DNA of 44,927 nt from an uncultured Clostridia bacterium (GTDB lineage Bacteria > Bacillota_A > Clostridia > Christensenellales > Borkfalkiaceae): positions 1 to 44,927 of the forward strand of contig CAKQXZ010000009.1 of the NCBI GenBank assembly GCA_934292955.1, read 5' to 3'. Within the stretch, counting starts at the first letter, position 1. Every line of letters begins with the position of its first letter. Shown here one piece after another: positions 1 to 8,763 of this stretch. The position numbers were made by a program, and so were the translations under genes. Below the pieces are notes generated by a model. The model was not told the DNA's origin and did not search any database. It saw only the letters and a program-made list of their open reading frames with translations.

Positions 1-1256
1 GCGGTGCCGATAATTCCCGAAACGGTCATAGATACAGCCATCGCGGCGGAAATGCATCCGCTTACTTTAAGCGCGTACCATGCGGCGGTGTTTTTCGCCA
101 GGATCATATAAACGCAGGTAAGCCCGAACGCTATTGCTGCAAGAATAAGTCCGTCGAAAAAGGAAATGGTTGTTTCTCTTGCAAAAGCCCGTCGTTTATC
201 GGCGGCTGTGATTTCGGGGTCGGTAAGTCTTCTTATCGTTACGCCGAGCGATTGCGTGCTTGAGTTGCCGCTCATATCGAGTATCATTGTCTGAAAAAAT
301 ACGAGAATGGGAACAGCCGCCATAACGCCGTCAAACGCCTTTAATACCGAAGAAACCACAAGGCTTAAAAGCAACAGCACGGCAAGCCATGGCAGACGTT
401 TTTTCACGCTTCCGAAAACCCGTTCGTTAAGGTCGTCTTCTTCCGATAAACCTGCGAGTTTTGCATAGTCTTCGGATATTTCGTCGTCTACCGCTTCGAT
501 GACGTCTGCGCTCGTAAGTACGCCTATAAGTCGATTATCGCTATCTAATACAGGCAAGGACTCTTCTTCGTAATCTTTAATTCGTTGCAGAACGTCTACT
601 ATTTTATCGTTTGCGTAAAGGAAGGGGAAGGACGTTGTTATTATGCTGTCCAACTCGGTATCGCTTCTTGCGATGAACAGTTTGTTAAGGGGAATCGCAC
701 CGTAAAACACGTCTTTTTCGTCGGTAACGTAAATGGTGGAAATGTTGTCGTTTTCGGCGGCTTGATCGACAAGACTTTTCATCGCCTGTTTGACGTTGTA
801 ATCGTTTTTGACGGATACAAAGTCGGTTGTCATTCGCGAACCTACGCAATCTTCGTCGTAACCCGAAATGAGTTTGACGTCGTTCGCGCTTTCTTCGTCC
901 ATCAGTTTAATTATCTCGTTTTTCTTATCTTCTTCAAGTTCGTCAAGAACGTCTACCGCGTCGTCGGCTGCCATAGATTCGATAATGTCGGCGGCTTTAT
1001 CGGCGGTCATTTCTTCGATGAACGGTTCGGGATCGTCGAGATAACTGAATATTTCGGACAAATAGTCGTTGTCGAGTTTGGAATAAAGTTTTTTACGGTC
1101 GTTTTCGTCGAGCAGTGGAATTACCTGCGCAACGTCGTTTTCGTGATAATCGTCAAGTTTCTCGCGAAGTTCTTCGCCCGTTAAATCGCTTTTAAGCAGG
1201 GCAAGCAGTTCTTCGCTTATTTTCTCGCGGGGATCAAGTTCATTATCGAGTACCAT
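1..1256 (-). CDS. mgtE: MgtE-type magnesium transporter, copy 1 (3' end cut by window)
   Basis: This is an MgtE-family Mg2+ channel/transporter. The visible part has an acidic N-terminal MgtE domain, a pair of CBS domains (with LPVLDSDNRLIGVLTSADV) and the start of the membrane domain, including the conserved stretch MSGNSSTQSLGV. The last transmembrane helices lie beyond base 1. The ATG at 1256 is chosen because AAGGAG lies just upstream on the minus strand. The gene begins 12 bp after the stop of a second mgtE gene and is closely similar to it, so the two are a tandem duplication in one transcript. In the family the CBS and N domains sense cytoplasmic Mg2+ and gate the pore. The codons for DNRLIG coincide exactly with the dispersed 16-bp motif described in the findings. 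The 3' end cannot be judged for integrity. Confidence 0.93.
   Translation of the reverse strand, partial: MVLDNELDPREKISEELLALLKSDLTGEELREKLDDYHENDVAQVIPLLDENDRKKLYSKLDNDYLSEIFSYLDDPEPFIEEMTADKAADIIESMAADDAVDVLDELEEDKKNEIIKLMDEESANDVKLISGYDEDCVGSRMTTDFVSVKNDYNVKQAMKSLVDQAAENDNISTIYVTDEKDVFYGAIPLNKLFIARSDTELDSIITTSFPFLYANDKIVDVLQRIKDYEEESLPVLDSDNRLIGVLTSADVIEAVDDEISEDYAKLAGLSEEDDLNERVFGSVKKRLPWLAVLLLLSLVVSSVLKAFDGVMAAVPILVFFQTMILDMSGNSSTQSLGVTIRRLTDPEITAADKRRAFARETTISFFDGLILAAIAFGLTCVYMILAKNTAAWYALKVSGCISAAMAVSMTVSGIIGT
524..539 (-). repeat. Dispersed motif, copy 1 (in mgtE copy 1)
   Basis: Exact GATAATCGACTTATAG on the minus strand. It encodes DNRLI in the second CBS domain. Confidence 0.9.
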
Positions 1257-1268
1257 GTCGCAATCTCC

Positions 1269-2678
1269 TTATAACAGACTTGAAAACAACAGCAGAGCAG
1301 TACCGTAATAAACGGTGATTGCCGCAAGGTCGTTTACCGTGGTAATCAGCGGTCCCGACGCAACGGCGGGGTCGATTTTTATCTTATAGAAAAACAGCGG
1401 GATAAGCGTGCCGGTAAGTGCCGAAATAGTTGTGGATGTCACCATTGCAAGCCCTACGGAAAGCCCCGCCAACGCAGACGTATGAAACGAGCCGCCCGTG
1501 CTTTTTGTAATGTATGCGAACAAGCATACCGCAATAGCCGAAACAAAGCCCGTCACAAGTCCGTTAAGAAAGCCGACCGTAAGTTCTTTCAGCACGGTTT
1601 TTCGCATGACCTTTCCGTCAACGTCCCCGCGCGAAAGTATTCTTATGGCTACCGCAAGCGATTGTGTGCCGACGTTACCGCTCATTCCCGAAATCATCTG
1701 CTGAAAACATACAAGAAACGGCAACCCGATTATTATCGCTTCGAATATACCCGTATACGCGCCGATAAACAGGTCGAGTACAAGCAGAACGATCAGCCAG
1801 GGCAGGCGTTTTATCATGCCCGTTCCTATCTTTTCGTCGTCTTCGGTTTTTGCGGCAAGACCGGCGAGTTTTGCATAATCTTCGCCCATTTCGTCGTCTA
1901 CCGCTTCAATGACGTCTGCGCTCGTAAGTGCGCCTATAAGTCGATTATCGCTATCTAAAACGGGTAAACATTCTTCTGCGTAACTTTTAAGATCTGGAAG
2001 AACGTCCGATATTTTATCTGACGCGTAAAGGTAGGGGAATGACGAAACGATTATGTCTTCAAGCGGGGTGGTGCTTCTTGCTATAACAAGGTCTTTTAAT
2101 TTGAACGCCCCGTCGAAAATGCCGTTTTTAGTCACGAAAACGGTGGAAATGTTGTCGTTTTCGGCGGCTTCTTCGATGACCTTTTTCATCGCTTCTTTAA
2201 TTGTGCAGGACGATTCGATAGAAACGTAGTCGTTGGTCATACGCGAGCCGACTTCGTCTTCTTCATACGCGTTGATAAGGCGAAGATCGCGCGCGCTTTC
2301 TTCGTCCATCAGGTTGATTATGTCCTGCTGTTTTTCTTCGTCGAGTTCGCCGAGAACGTCCGCGGCGTCGTCCGAGTCCATTCCTTCAACAATGTCCGCG
2401 ACCTTATCGTCCGACATTTCTGCGACAAACTCTTCAGGATCGTCGATATAACTGAATACGTCGGACAGCCTGTCATCCCCCAGCGCGGCGTACAGTTTTT
2501 TGCGCTCTGCTTTGGTAAGAAGGGAAAGGGCGTGAGCGATATCGTTGTCGTGGTAGTCATCGAGTATTTCTTTCAGTTTGTCGGTCGTATATCCGCTTTT
2601 AACGGCGTTTGCTATTTCGACGTCGTATTCTCTTACGGGTACGGACTGCTGTGTTTCGTTCAACTGTTCGTCTGCCAT
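1269..2678 (-). CDS. mgtE: MgtE-type magnesium transporter, copy 2
   Basis: This is a complete 469-residue MgtE: N-terminal acidic helical domain, two CBS domains (LPVLDSDNRLIGALTSADV) and a C-terminal five-helix pore domain with MSGNVGTQSLAVAIRIL, which carries the family's pore signature. A TTG at 2684 could extend it by two residues, but the ATG at 2678 is preferred because AAGGAG sits 7 nt upstream. It is the first gene of a two-gene minus-strand unit, with copy 1 starting 12 bp after its stop. Both copies carry the same 16-bp dispersed motif at the same codons. No M-box (ykoK) Mg2+ riboswitch is recognisable in the leader. Mg2+ is the likely substrate; MgtE proteins also move Co2+ in some species. 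Confidence 0.95.
   Translation of the reverse strand: MADEQLNETQQSVPVREYDVEIANAVKSGYTTDKLKEILDDYHDNDIAHALSLLTKAERKKLYAALGDDRLSDVFSYIDDPEEFVAEMSDDKVADIVEGMDSDDAADVLGELDEEKQQDIINLMDEESARDLRLINAYEEDEVGSRMTNDYVSIESSCTIKEAMKKVIEEAAENDNISTVFVTKNGIFDGAFKLKDLVIARSTTPLEDIIVSSFPYLYASDKISDVLPDLKSYAEECLPVLDSDNRLIGALTSADVIEAVDDEMGEDYAKLAGLAAKTEDDEKIGTGMIKRLPWLIVLLVLDLFIGAYTGIFEAIIIGLPFLVCFQQMISGMSGNVGTQSLAVAIRILSRGDVDGKVMRKTVLKELTVGFLNGLVTGFVSAIAVCLFAYITKSTGGSFHTSALAGLSVGLAMVTSTTISALTGTLIPLFFYKIKIDPAVASGPLITTVNDLAAITVYYGTALLLFSSLL
1934..1949 (-). repeat. Dispersed motif, copy 2 (in mgtE copy 2)
   Basis: Exact GATAATCGACTTATAG on the minus strand, at the same codons as in mgtE copy 1. Confidence 0.9.
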
Positions 2679-2800
2679 AGTCAATCTCCTTTTATGTAAT
2701 GGTGATTGCTGCGGGAATTCGGATAAATAAAAAATCCCGCACGCAAAATTACGGCGAGATTAAAGACAAATTTTCATAAATAAAATCGGAAGTAACGGCT

Positions 2801-2816
2801 GATAATCGACTTATAG
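2801..2816 (+). repeat. Dispersed motif, copy 3 (intergenic)
   Basis: Exact GATAATCGACTTATAG, continued by CCCGACTTTTT. It lies in the mgtE leader region. Confidence 0.9.
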
Positions 2817-3069
2817 CCCGACTTTTTACACTTTTTAATAAAATGTACCGATTTTACGACGGAAAGATTGTCAACCCGAAGAAGGTTTTCATAAAATAGA
2901 GAGCGGCTTACTTTTTTATAAAACTATAAAAGCAAGCAAACCGCAAAGTTCTTCGAAGTTTCTGCCTGTAAAATGCTGTTATTCGGTTGTTTTTCGGCGA
3001 TAAATCGCCAACTTCGCGGGTTGTCTTGTTCTTTCATAATTAAACTTTTTTTGTATTTTTTCTATAATA

Positions 3070-3090
3070 TATTTCCGACAGTCGGAAATA
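3070..3090. repeat. Perfect inverted repeat after the lipoprotein gene
   Basis: The arms TATTTCCGAC and GTCGGAAATA flank a single A. It lies 11 bp past the stop codon of the minus-strand lipoprotein gene. There is no T-run on the minus strand directly after it, so a classical intrinsic terminator is not shown; it may be a processing or stability hairpin or a binding site. Confidence 0.5.
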
Positions 3091-3101
3091 GTTACAGTAT
3101 G

Positions 3102-4094
3102 TTATTCTGCGGTAGATACCGACGTAATCGTGTAAGATACGGTACCCATACGATAGGGCGCGTCGGTTTCCATAGAGATAAGTCTTCTTCTGTTGTCGTT
3201 TTTAGTTCCCGCCGCGGCAAAGAAAAGGCGGAGCGAACTGCCGGCGAACGATTCGGAAAGCGAAATTTCCGCATTGTTGCAGGCAAATTTCTTTTCGGCG
3301 TAATTAGTGCCGTCCTGAACGAAGTTTTCTACGGTGATTTCGGAAACGCTCTTTTCGGAATTGACCGAAAGGCGGAGCGTATGAACTTTACGCGCAAGCG
3401 CATCTATAGAATAATATGACGCACCGAAGCCCGAAGTGAGTTCAGCCGCTCTGGGGAAGAAAAGCGTGATTTCATTATCGATAAGCGGAGTTTTAAGGTT
3501 TTCAAACTCTTTTTCGTAAGGCTGAATTTCGGTCTGCGTAACGCCGAGTTCCTTGAGTTCTTCAGTAATTTTTTCGTGTTCCGAAACGGTTACTTTGGCT
3601 TTTCTGCCCGAATACTCGATTGTTTGCGCATAAGATATAAAAGACACAGCTCCGTCTGCGTTGAAAGTTGTCGAACTGACGTTTTTACTGCTCTTTAACG
3701 GACTGAACTGGTCATTTATGCCGAGAAACAGGCATTCAGAAGTGATTTTATCGTTTATGGGATAGGTCTTTTCACCGAGTTTGTATGTTCCCGTAACGGT
3801 AAGTTCGGTGGTGAAACTGTAATAAAGTGCGCCGTCTACCGTTTTTGTCGAAAGAGTTGTTACGAGTTTGCTGCTATCGTCGTAAACAAGATTGACCGAA
3901 GAATCTTTTTCGGGGGTGAACGAAACTTTATAATCGCAGGTTTCGTTTACTTTTGCAACTCCGCCCGTTTCGGTCGAAGACAGCCAGAACGAACCGCCGA
4001 AAATCGTGTAACTTACGGTGTTGCCCGTGCAAGCGCAGGTAAATACCGCAACTGTTGCGAGAATTAAAATAAGACTTTTCTTAAAAATATTCAT
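3102..4094 (-). CDS. Predicted lipoprotein of unknown function
   Basis: This is a 330-residue exported protein. It starts with a lysine-containing, hydrophobic signal (MNIFKKSLILILATVAVF) ending in a TCAC lipobox, so it is probably lipidated and anchored outside the membrane. The rest is rich in Ser, Thr and beta-forming residues with alternating polar strands, like a beta-sandwich, and has no catalytic motif that I recognise. A sigma-A promoter on the minus strand (-35 TTGCGC 4249-4254, -10 TATAAT 4226-4231, 17-bp spacer) would give a leader of about 125 nt. It is divergent from the M6 protease gene. A substrate-binding or adhesive role is possible but not shown. Confidence 0.8.
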   Translation of the reverse strand: MNIFKKSLILILATVAVFTCACTGNTVSYTIFGGSFWLSSTETGGVAKVNETCDYKVSFTPEKDSSVNLVYDDSSKLVTTLSTKTVDGALYYSFTTELTVTGTYKLGEKTYPINDKITSECLFLGINDQFSPLKSSKNVSSTTFNADGAVSFISYAQTIEYSGRKAKVTVSEHEKITEELKELGVTQTEIQPYEKEFENLKTPLIDNEITLFFPRAAELTSGFGASYYSIDALARKVHTLRLSVNSEKSVSEITVENFVQDGTNYAEKKFACNNAEISLSESFAGSSLRLFFAAAGTKNDNRRRLISMETDAPYRMGTVSYTITSVSTAE

Positions 4095-4225
4095 GTTTCT
4101 CTCTTAATATAATGTTATAACGGGTTGTTTCTGCCGCAAATCCGCAAAATAAATAAACGGCGGCTCGGCAAAACACCGCGGCAGAATGTAACAGTGTAAA
4201 AACCGCCGCATTGTACTTTATCAAG

Positions 4226-4254
4226 ATTATACCAACAAAACGGCGAAAGCGCAA
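4226..4254 (-). promoter_or_regulatory. Predicted sigma-A promoter of the lipoprotein gene
   Basis: Read on the minus strand it is TTGCGC, a 17-bp spacer and a perfect TATAAT. It lies about 130 bp before the lipoprotein start codon. Confidence 0.65.
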
Positions 4255-4335
4255 TCTTTTGACAAGATAAAAGCCAATTTGATTTTTTATTTTTTGTGAA
4301 TAAAATATGAAAACATTATAATTTATCACATTGTA

Positions 4336-4364
4336 TTGACTTTTTTGTTGTGCCATTGTAAAAT
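4336..4364 (+). promoter_or_regulatory. Predicted sigma-A promoter of the M6 protease gene
   Basis: TTGACT, a 17-bp spacer and TAAAAT lie about 105 bp before the protease start codon, which has AAAGGAG upstream. Confidence 0.65.
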
Positions 4365-4469
4365 ATCTCACGGAAATTAAATTAGGAAACACTTGTCGCG
4401 CGCTGAAACTCCGACGACGGTCATTGTTTTACAGCTACCGCGAAATTCTCATAAAGGAGATAGCTTATA

Positions 4470-7253
4470 ATGAAAAAGACTATAACAAGTCTGATGATCT
4501 CGCTTATCTGTGTAATGTTGTCGTTTGCGTTTATTGCATGCGAGCCGATTGACAGCGCGTATTCAAGCGGTTCCGGCTCTTATAACGACAGTTCAAATCC
4601 GGACCCCGCTCCGGGCGGAGAACTCGGATTGGCTTTTGCCGCAGCCGGTACGAATTTTACTTATGATCAGATTTATGCGGAGAAAGACGGCGAACAAGAA
4701 GAACAGCATTTTTCCCGTAACGACAACGAATTGATGCTCGCTTATTCTGCAAGTCCGGCTCAAAGTTCGTATGAGTGTGTTTATTACATTGTCGACGAAC
4801 TTTATAACGCCGTCACGATTGTAAGACGCGATGATAACGGCGATTATAAGGCGTTGAGAGAAACAAGCGACGATTACGAAATGTTCGCAAGTTTTCTTGT
4901 TGTTCCCGAGTTTACTTTACTTGACGAAAACAACTATGAAAAAGTAGACGGAAGTTATCACGCCAAGGCGGAAAATCGCGAAGCCGAAGCAAACAAGTTT
5001 ATAGGTCTTTTAGACGGCGAAATATGTACCGAATTTTATTTCGTTCTTTCTGACGGTCGTATTTTGCAGGCGGTTATAGAAATCAAGGACGAATACGGCA
5101 CGTTTTTATACGCCTATGAGTTTTCTCAGATAGGCGAAACCGATTTTACCGTTCCCAAGTTTACTTATCCCGACGACGATGTTCCCGACGGAAATATTGC
5201 CGCTGTTTACGAAGCAAGCGTAGGCGACACAGTGACGGTAAGCGGCGTTGTTGTCGGAATTGTAGGTAACAATTTTTATATTGCGGACGCAACTCACGGC
5301 GTATACGTTTACGCTAAAGATTCGCTCAACGCTCAGAAAGGCGATCAGGTTACTCTTTCGGGCGTAGTAGACGATTTTCAGGGGTTAAGAGAACTTAAGT
5401 CTGTTACAAACTTTTCCGTCGACGCTCGGAATGTCGAAAAAGAACCCGTAACGCTTACGGCTCTTTCGTCTGCGAAAGATTACGTTTCGATGAACGTTTC
5501 TGCGCGCGGCGTTACTATCGTAGGTACGGTATCCGCTCCCACGTCGGGCAAAGATTATTCTTTCAAAGTGACCGACGGCAAGACTCAGATCACCGTCTTC
5601 CTTTCTAAATATCTTTCTGCCGATTTAAGAAACGAAGTTTACGCCGCTGTAAGCGCAAGCGAAAAGATAAACATAAACGACGCGGTAATCAGCGTTTATA
5701 ACGATTATCAGATAGCGTTTACCGAAAGCACGACGGTTGCGGTAGAAGCGGGAGAAGTCGTTTCCATCGAGCCCGAAGTAGATGCGATTAAAGTCAGAAC
5801 GGGTCTTACGCTCGAAGAAGCCGCTGCAAGAGTTACGATATACGCCGTTTACGGCAGCGGATATAAAGCGGAAATTCAGCCGGGCGAATACACCGTAACT
5901 TGCGAAGGTTACGAACCCGACGTTGAAACGACCTATGTTTTCGAGTACGAATATAAAAACTTTACGGCGCAGGTTACTTTTACCGTTGCCGCAGGGCAGT
6001 CGTACACAAGGCTTGATTACGGCGAAACGACTCCGCTTAAAAGCGCAGCCGAAAAAATGAACGTAACGCGCGGACTGCCGTCGGTAGGAACTCCCAAAGT
6101 GCTTGTTATTCCCGTAGAGTTTACCGACGCTAAAGCCGATTCAGATATGAAAAACGTTCTGGAAAAAGCCTTCTTCGGCACGAGTGCGGATACGGGCTGG
6201 GAAAGCCTTTCGTCTTACTACTATAAATCTTCTTACGGCAAACTTACGATAAAGGGGACCGTAACCGACGTATTTTCGACAGGTAACAGCGTAAGTTATT
6301 ACGACAATCTTTCAAAAACCGACGAAAACGCAGATTATTCGATACTTAAAGCCGCGCTCGAATATTTCGACGATAAAGTCGACTACGCGCAGTACGACAG
6401 CGACAACGACGGCATGATCGACGGCGTATACCTTGTGTATACCGCGCCCGTAGATTACGAAAACAACAGCGATCTTTGGTGGGCATATACTTACGAATAC
6501 TACACCGACACTGCCGAATATTACGACAATAAAGAAGCCGACTACTATATGTTCATGGGTTACGAATTTTTCTTCGAAACGCCGGCAAGCGGAACAAAAC
6601 TTACGTACAACTGCGAAACGGTCATTCACGAAACGGGGCATATGTTAGGGCTTGACGACTATTACGATTACGACGACAGTAAGGGCGCGAAAGGCGGACT
6701 CGGCGGCGGCGACATGATGGACTATAACGTCGGCGACCACAATGCATTCAGCAAAATGCTGCTCGGCTGGGTTAACCCGTACGTCGTAAGCGACGACTGC
6801 AATATAGAAATCGGTTCTTTCGGTAAAACGGGCGATTGCGTTATGATCTGCAAGAACACAATCGATCCGTTTGCGGAATACTTCATTATAGATTTCTATA
6901 CTCCCGACGGACTCAACGCTATGGAAGCGGGCAACTCTGGGTTATTCTCTGCGTCGGGCGTGCGCGTGTACCATGTGAACGCGACTCTCGTAACGACCGA
7001 AGTCGGTTCGCTGTGGGATATTTACAGATATAACAACGGCAACACCGCAAACAAACTGATCTCTCTGGTAGAAGCAGACGGCGGTAACCATATTCTTAAC
7101 GAAAAGTTATCGGATAACAACGATCTGTACGGAGTAGGCTCAACCATAAGCGGGCTTAAATGGACGGACGGAACCGCCTGCGGCTTCAGCGTTAAAGTAG
7201 ACGGCATTACGGGCGGTACGGGCAGATCTCTTACCGTAACTTTCGGCAAATAA
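4470..7253 (+). CDS. M6-type metalloprotease lipoprotein with OB-fold-like and Ig-like domains
   Basis: This 927-residue exported protein has a signal peptide ending in the lipobox FIAC (near residue 24), then a Ser/Gly/Pro-rich linker. Residues about 245-320 look like an OB-fold (GDTVTVSGVVVGIVGNNFYI, then GDQVTLSGVV), followed by a beta-rich Ig-like segment to about 510. The catalytic part from about 540 matches the M6 (immune inhibitor A-like) protease domain: VLVIPVEFTDA, SLSSYYYKSSYGKL, and the zinc site H720-E-T-G-H724-M-L-G-L-D-D730, which fits HExxHxxGxxD. It probably cuts proteins outside the cell while anchored to the membrane. It begins with AAAGGAG upstream and is followed 72 bp later by a DUF308-type gene. 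The OB-like domain is an inference from pattern; the protease call is firm. Confidence 0.88.
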   Translation: MKKTITSLMISLICVMLSFAFIACEPIDSAYSSGSGSYNDSSNPDPAPGGELGLAFAAAGTNFTYDQIYAEKDGEQEEQHFSRNDNELMLAYSASPAQSSYECVYYIVDELYNAVTIVRRDDNGDYKALRETSDDYEMFASFLVVPEFTLLDENNYEKVDGSYHAKAENREAEANKFIGLLDGEICTEFYFVLSDGRILQAVIEIKDEYGTFLYAYEFSQIGETDFTVPKFTYPDDDVPDGNIAAVYEASVGDTVTVSGVVVGIVGNNFYIADATHGVYVYAKDSLNAQKGDQVTLSGVVDDFQGLRELKSVTNFSVDARNVEKEPVTLTALSSAKDYVSMNVSARGVTIVGTVSAPTSGKDYSFKVTDGKTQITVFLSKYLSADLRNEVYAAVSASEKININDAVISVYNDYQIAFTESTTVAVEAGEVVSIEPEVDAIKVRTGLTLEEAAARVTIYAVYGSGYKAEIQPGEYTVTCEGYEPDVETTYVFEYEYKNFTAQVTFTVAAGQSYTRLDYGETTPLKSAAEKMNVTRGLPSVGTPKVLVIPVEFTDAKADSDMKNVLEKAFFGTSADTGWESLSSYYYKSSYGKLTIKGTVTDVFSTGNSVSYYDNLSKTDENADYSILKAALEYFDDKVDYAQYDSDNDGMIDGVYLVYTAPVDYENNSDLWWAYTYEYYTDTAEYYDNKEADYYMFMGYEFFFETPASGTKLTYNCETVIHETGHMLGLDDYYDYDDSKGAKGGLGGGDMMDYNVGDHNAFSKMLLGWVNPYVVSDDCNIEIGSFGKTGDCVMICKNTIDPFAEYFIIDFYTPDGLNAMEAGNSGLFSASGVRVYHVNATLVTTEVGSLWDIYRYNNGNTANKLISLVEADGGNHILNEKLSDNNDLYGVGSTISGLKWTDGTACGFSVKVDGITGGTGRSLTVTFGK

Positions 7254-7325
7254 TCCGCTTAACTCGTTTTATATTCGGCTTATACAACCGATCGAATAAA
7301 AAAATAAATTTTTAAGGAGCATATT

Positions 7326-7814
7326 ATGGCTAAAGAAAAAAACACGAAATATCGTGTAAAACTAAATGATAAGCAGATTTCTATGCTTGTCATGGCACTT
7401 GTGTACATTGCGCTCGGAGTGCTGTTCATTATCTTCAAGGGGCAGATCCTTACCTGGATAACCTACGTTATCGGCGCACTGCTTATAGTTAAGGGCGTTA
7501 TCGATTTTGTTTCTTACAAACTGATTATACCCGCCGCGGTAGAAATTTCGCTGGGTATTCTGGCAATTATTCTCGGCGCGGCTGTTACTCAGGCTGTGGC
7601 GATTATCGTCGGCGTTATTATCGTTCTTTACGGGCTTTACAATCTGTTCACTCAGCCTAAAACGATAGTCTCTCTCGTTATAGATATTCTTACCGTGGTG
7701 GCGGGCGTTCTGCTTATGATAAACACTTCGGGCGTAATCGAATGGCTGTTTATCGTTATGGGCGTAATCTTCATAATCAACGGTATCTGCGAATTTCTTA
7801 AAATCAGAAAATAA
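7326..7814 (+). CDS. DUF308/HdeD-like small membrane protein
   Basis: This is a 162-residue integral membrane protein with a short charged N-terminus followed by about six closely packed hydrophobic helices. Repeated Gly-rich turns such as YIALGVLFIIFKGQ, IGALLIVKGVIDF and IVGVIIVLYGLYNLF are typical of the DUF308 family, in which short helical repeats are built around such turns. AAGGAG precedes the ATG. It has no promoter of its own that I can see and lies 72 bp after the M6 protease gene, so co-transcription is possible. Members in enteric bacteria are linked to acid stress, but there is no evidence for that role here. Confidence 0.75.
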   Translation: MAKEKNTKYRVKLNDKQISMLVMALVYIALGVLFIIFKGQILTWITYVIGALLIVKGVIDFVSYKLIIPAAVEISLGILAIILGAAVTQAVAIIVGVIIVLYGLYNLFTQPKTIVSLVIDILTVVAGVLLMINTSGVIEWLFIVMGVIFIINGICEFLKIRK

Positions 7815-7890
7815 TAGGGAATAATTTCCGAATTCAAAGTACATATTTGCGTGTTATTAAGTATAATGATAATAGGATGCAAATGATGAA

Positions 7891-8598
7891 ATGAATGAGT
7901 TATACGCCGCGGCGGCACTCGGTTTTGTCTTTTTGATGACTACACTTGGTGCCGCTTGCGTTTTTTTTACCGAAAAATGCAAAAAATACGAAGTTCTTAA
8001 CGGTTTTTCGGCGGGCGTTATGCTTGCTGCGGGGTTCTGGTCGCTCCTTTTGCCGTCTTACGAACTTGCAAAATCTTCAGGTCAGTCGGTCGGACTTATA
8101 ATGTCTGCGGGAATAGCGGCGGGCGGACTGTTTATCGCTTTGCCCGATATTATAAAAAAAGATACCGAATGCAGCAGTCGGGTATTCCGCGCGGTAACGT
8201 TGCACAATATTCCCGAAGGTATGTCGGTAGGTATTGCGTTCGGCGCGCCTGGCGTTGCGGTGGCGGGCGCTATAGGCGTTGCGCTTGCGATCGGCTTGCA
8301 GAACTTTCCCGAAGGGTTTGCCACAGCCTTGCCGTTCGTTGAAAAACGTGGCAGAAAAAAGGCATTTGTTTACGGCATGCTAAGCGGCGTCGTAGAGCCC
8401 GTTTTCGGTGCTATAGGGCTACTTCTTGCCGAATATGCGGTTGCAATTCAACCGTTTGCGCTCGCGTTTTCGGCAGGGGCTATGAACTATGTGTGCATAC
8501 GCGAACTTATCCCCGAAAGTTGTACAAAACGCGGCGGCAGAATCGCATTTTTCGTCGGCTTTACGCTGATGACCTTACTCGATGTTATCTTCTCATAA
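7891..8598 (+). CDS. ZIP-family divalent metal transporter
   Basis: This is a 235-residue membrane protein of the ZIP family (ZupT-like), which imports Zn2+ and related metals. The two family signatures for the metal site are present: LHNIPEGMSVG near residue 107 and LQNFPEGFAT near residue 139. About eight hydrophobic segments fit the usual topology. The ATG is preceded only by a weak AGGA about 14 nt upstream. A TATAAT at 7862-7867 may be its -10 box but lacks a good -35. The gene ends just before an intrinsic terminator at 8605. The substrate among Zn, Fe, Mn and Cd cannot be decided from sequence. Confidence 0.9.
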   Translation: MNELYAAAALGFVFLMTTLGAACVFFTEKCKKYEVLNGFSAGVMLAAGFWSLLLPSYELAKSSGQSVGLIMSAGIAAGGLFIALPDIIKKDTECSSRVFRAVTLHNIPEGMSVGIAFGAPGVAVAGAIGVALAIGLQNFPEGFATALPFVEKRGRKKAFVYGMLSGVVEPVFGAIGLLLAEYAVAIQPFALAFSAGAMNYVCIRELIPESCTKRGGRIAFFVGFTLMTLLDVIFS

Positions 8599-8604
8599 AA
8601 AAAT

Positions 8605-8632
8605 CGGCATTCTTTGCGAATGTCGTTTTTTT
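8605..8632 (+). terminator. Intrinsic terminator after the ZIP gene
   Basis: The stem CGGCATTC/GAATGTCG with a 5-nt loop is followed by seven T. A-rich sequence before the stem would also allow termination on the other strand. Confidence 0.8.
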
Positions 8633-8734
8633 ATGTATGCGACTTTTGCGAAAGTATTGCGCCGTATATTTTTTTGCCTATCGTAAAATTTTTATCCTGC
8701 GCATAAAATTTCGCGATAAACGCGGAATTTATCG

Positions 8735-8763
8735 TTGACGATAGTTGAAAAACATGATAAAAT
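8735..8763 (+). promoter_or_regulatory. Predicted sigma-A promoter of the hydrogenase operon
   Basis: TTGACG, 17 bp and TAAAAT. It lies about 185 bp before hydC, leaving a long leader. It overlaps the right side of an inverted repeat (8714-8734), which could be an operator. Confidence 0.65.

Larger units (their letters stand above)
2679..3101. other. Gene-free 423-bp region between mgtE copy 2 and a convergently read lipoprotein gene end
   Basis: It holds the mgtE leader on the minus strand, one copy of the dispersed motif (2801-2816), an inverted repeat TGCGGGA/TCCCGCA (2710-2716 with 2735-2741) about 30 nt before the mgtE start, and a perfect palindrome TATTTCCGAC-A-GTCGGAAATA (3070-3090) 11 bp after the lipoprotein stop. 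On the minus strand TTGACA occurs at 2874-2869 but no well-spaced -10 follows. The ORF-like stretch 2973-3419 on the plus strand is antisense and not supported. Confidence 0.6.
4095..4469. other. Divergent promoter region of 375 bp
   Basis: The region separates the minus-strand lipoprotein from the plus-strand M6 protease and holds one promoter for each. The short minus-strand reading frame over 4081-4392 runs through both promoters, has no ribosome site or family signature, and is not accepted as a gene. Confidence 0.6.

Noticed and set aside
585..1184. A 199-codon plus-strand frame
   Set aside because: It is antisense to mgtE copy 1 and encodes a low-complexity Val/Phe-rich sequence typical of a shadow frame.
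2679..3000. M-box Mg2+ riboswitch before mgtE
   Set aside because: None of the conserved M-box blocks is visible on the minus strand; only short inverted repeats are present.
4081..4392. A 103-codon minus-strand frame upstream of the lipoprotein gene
   Set aside because: It runs through two good promoters, overlaps the lipoprotein start and has no recognisable features.
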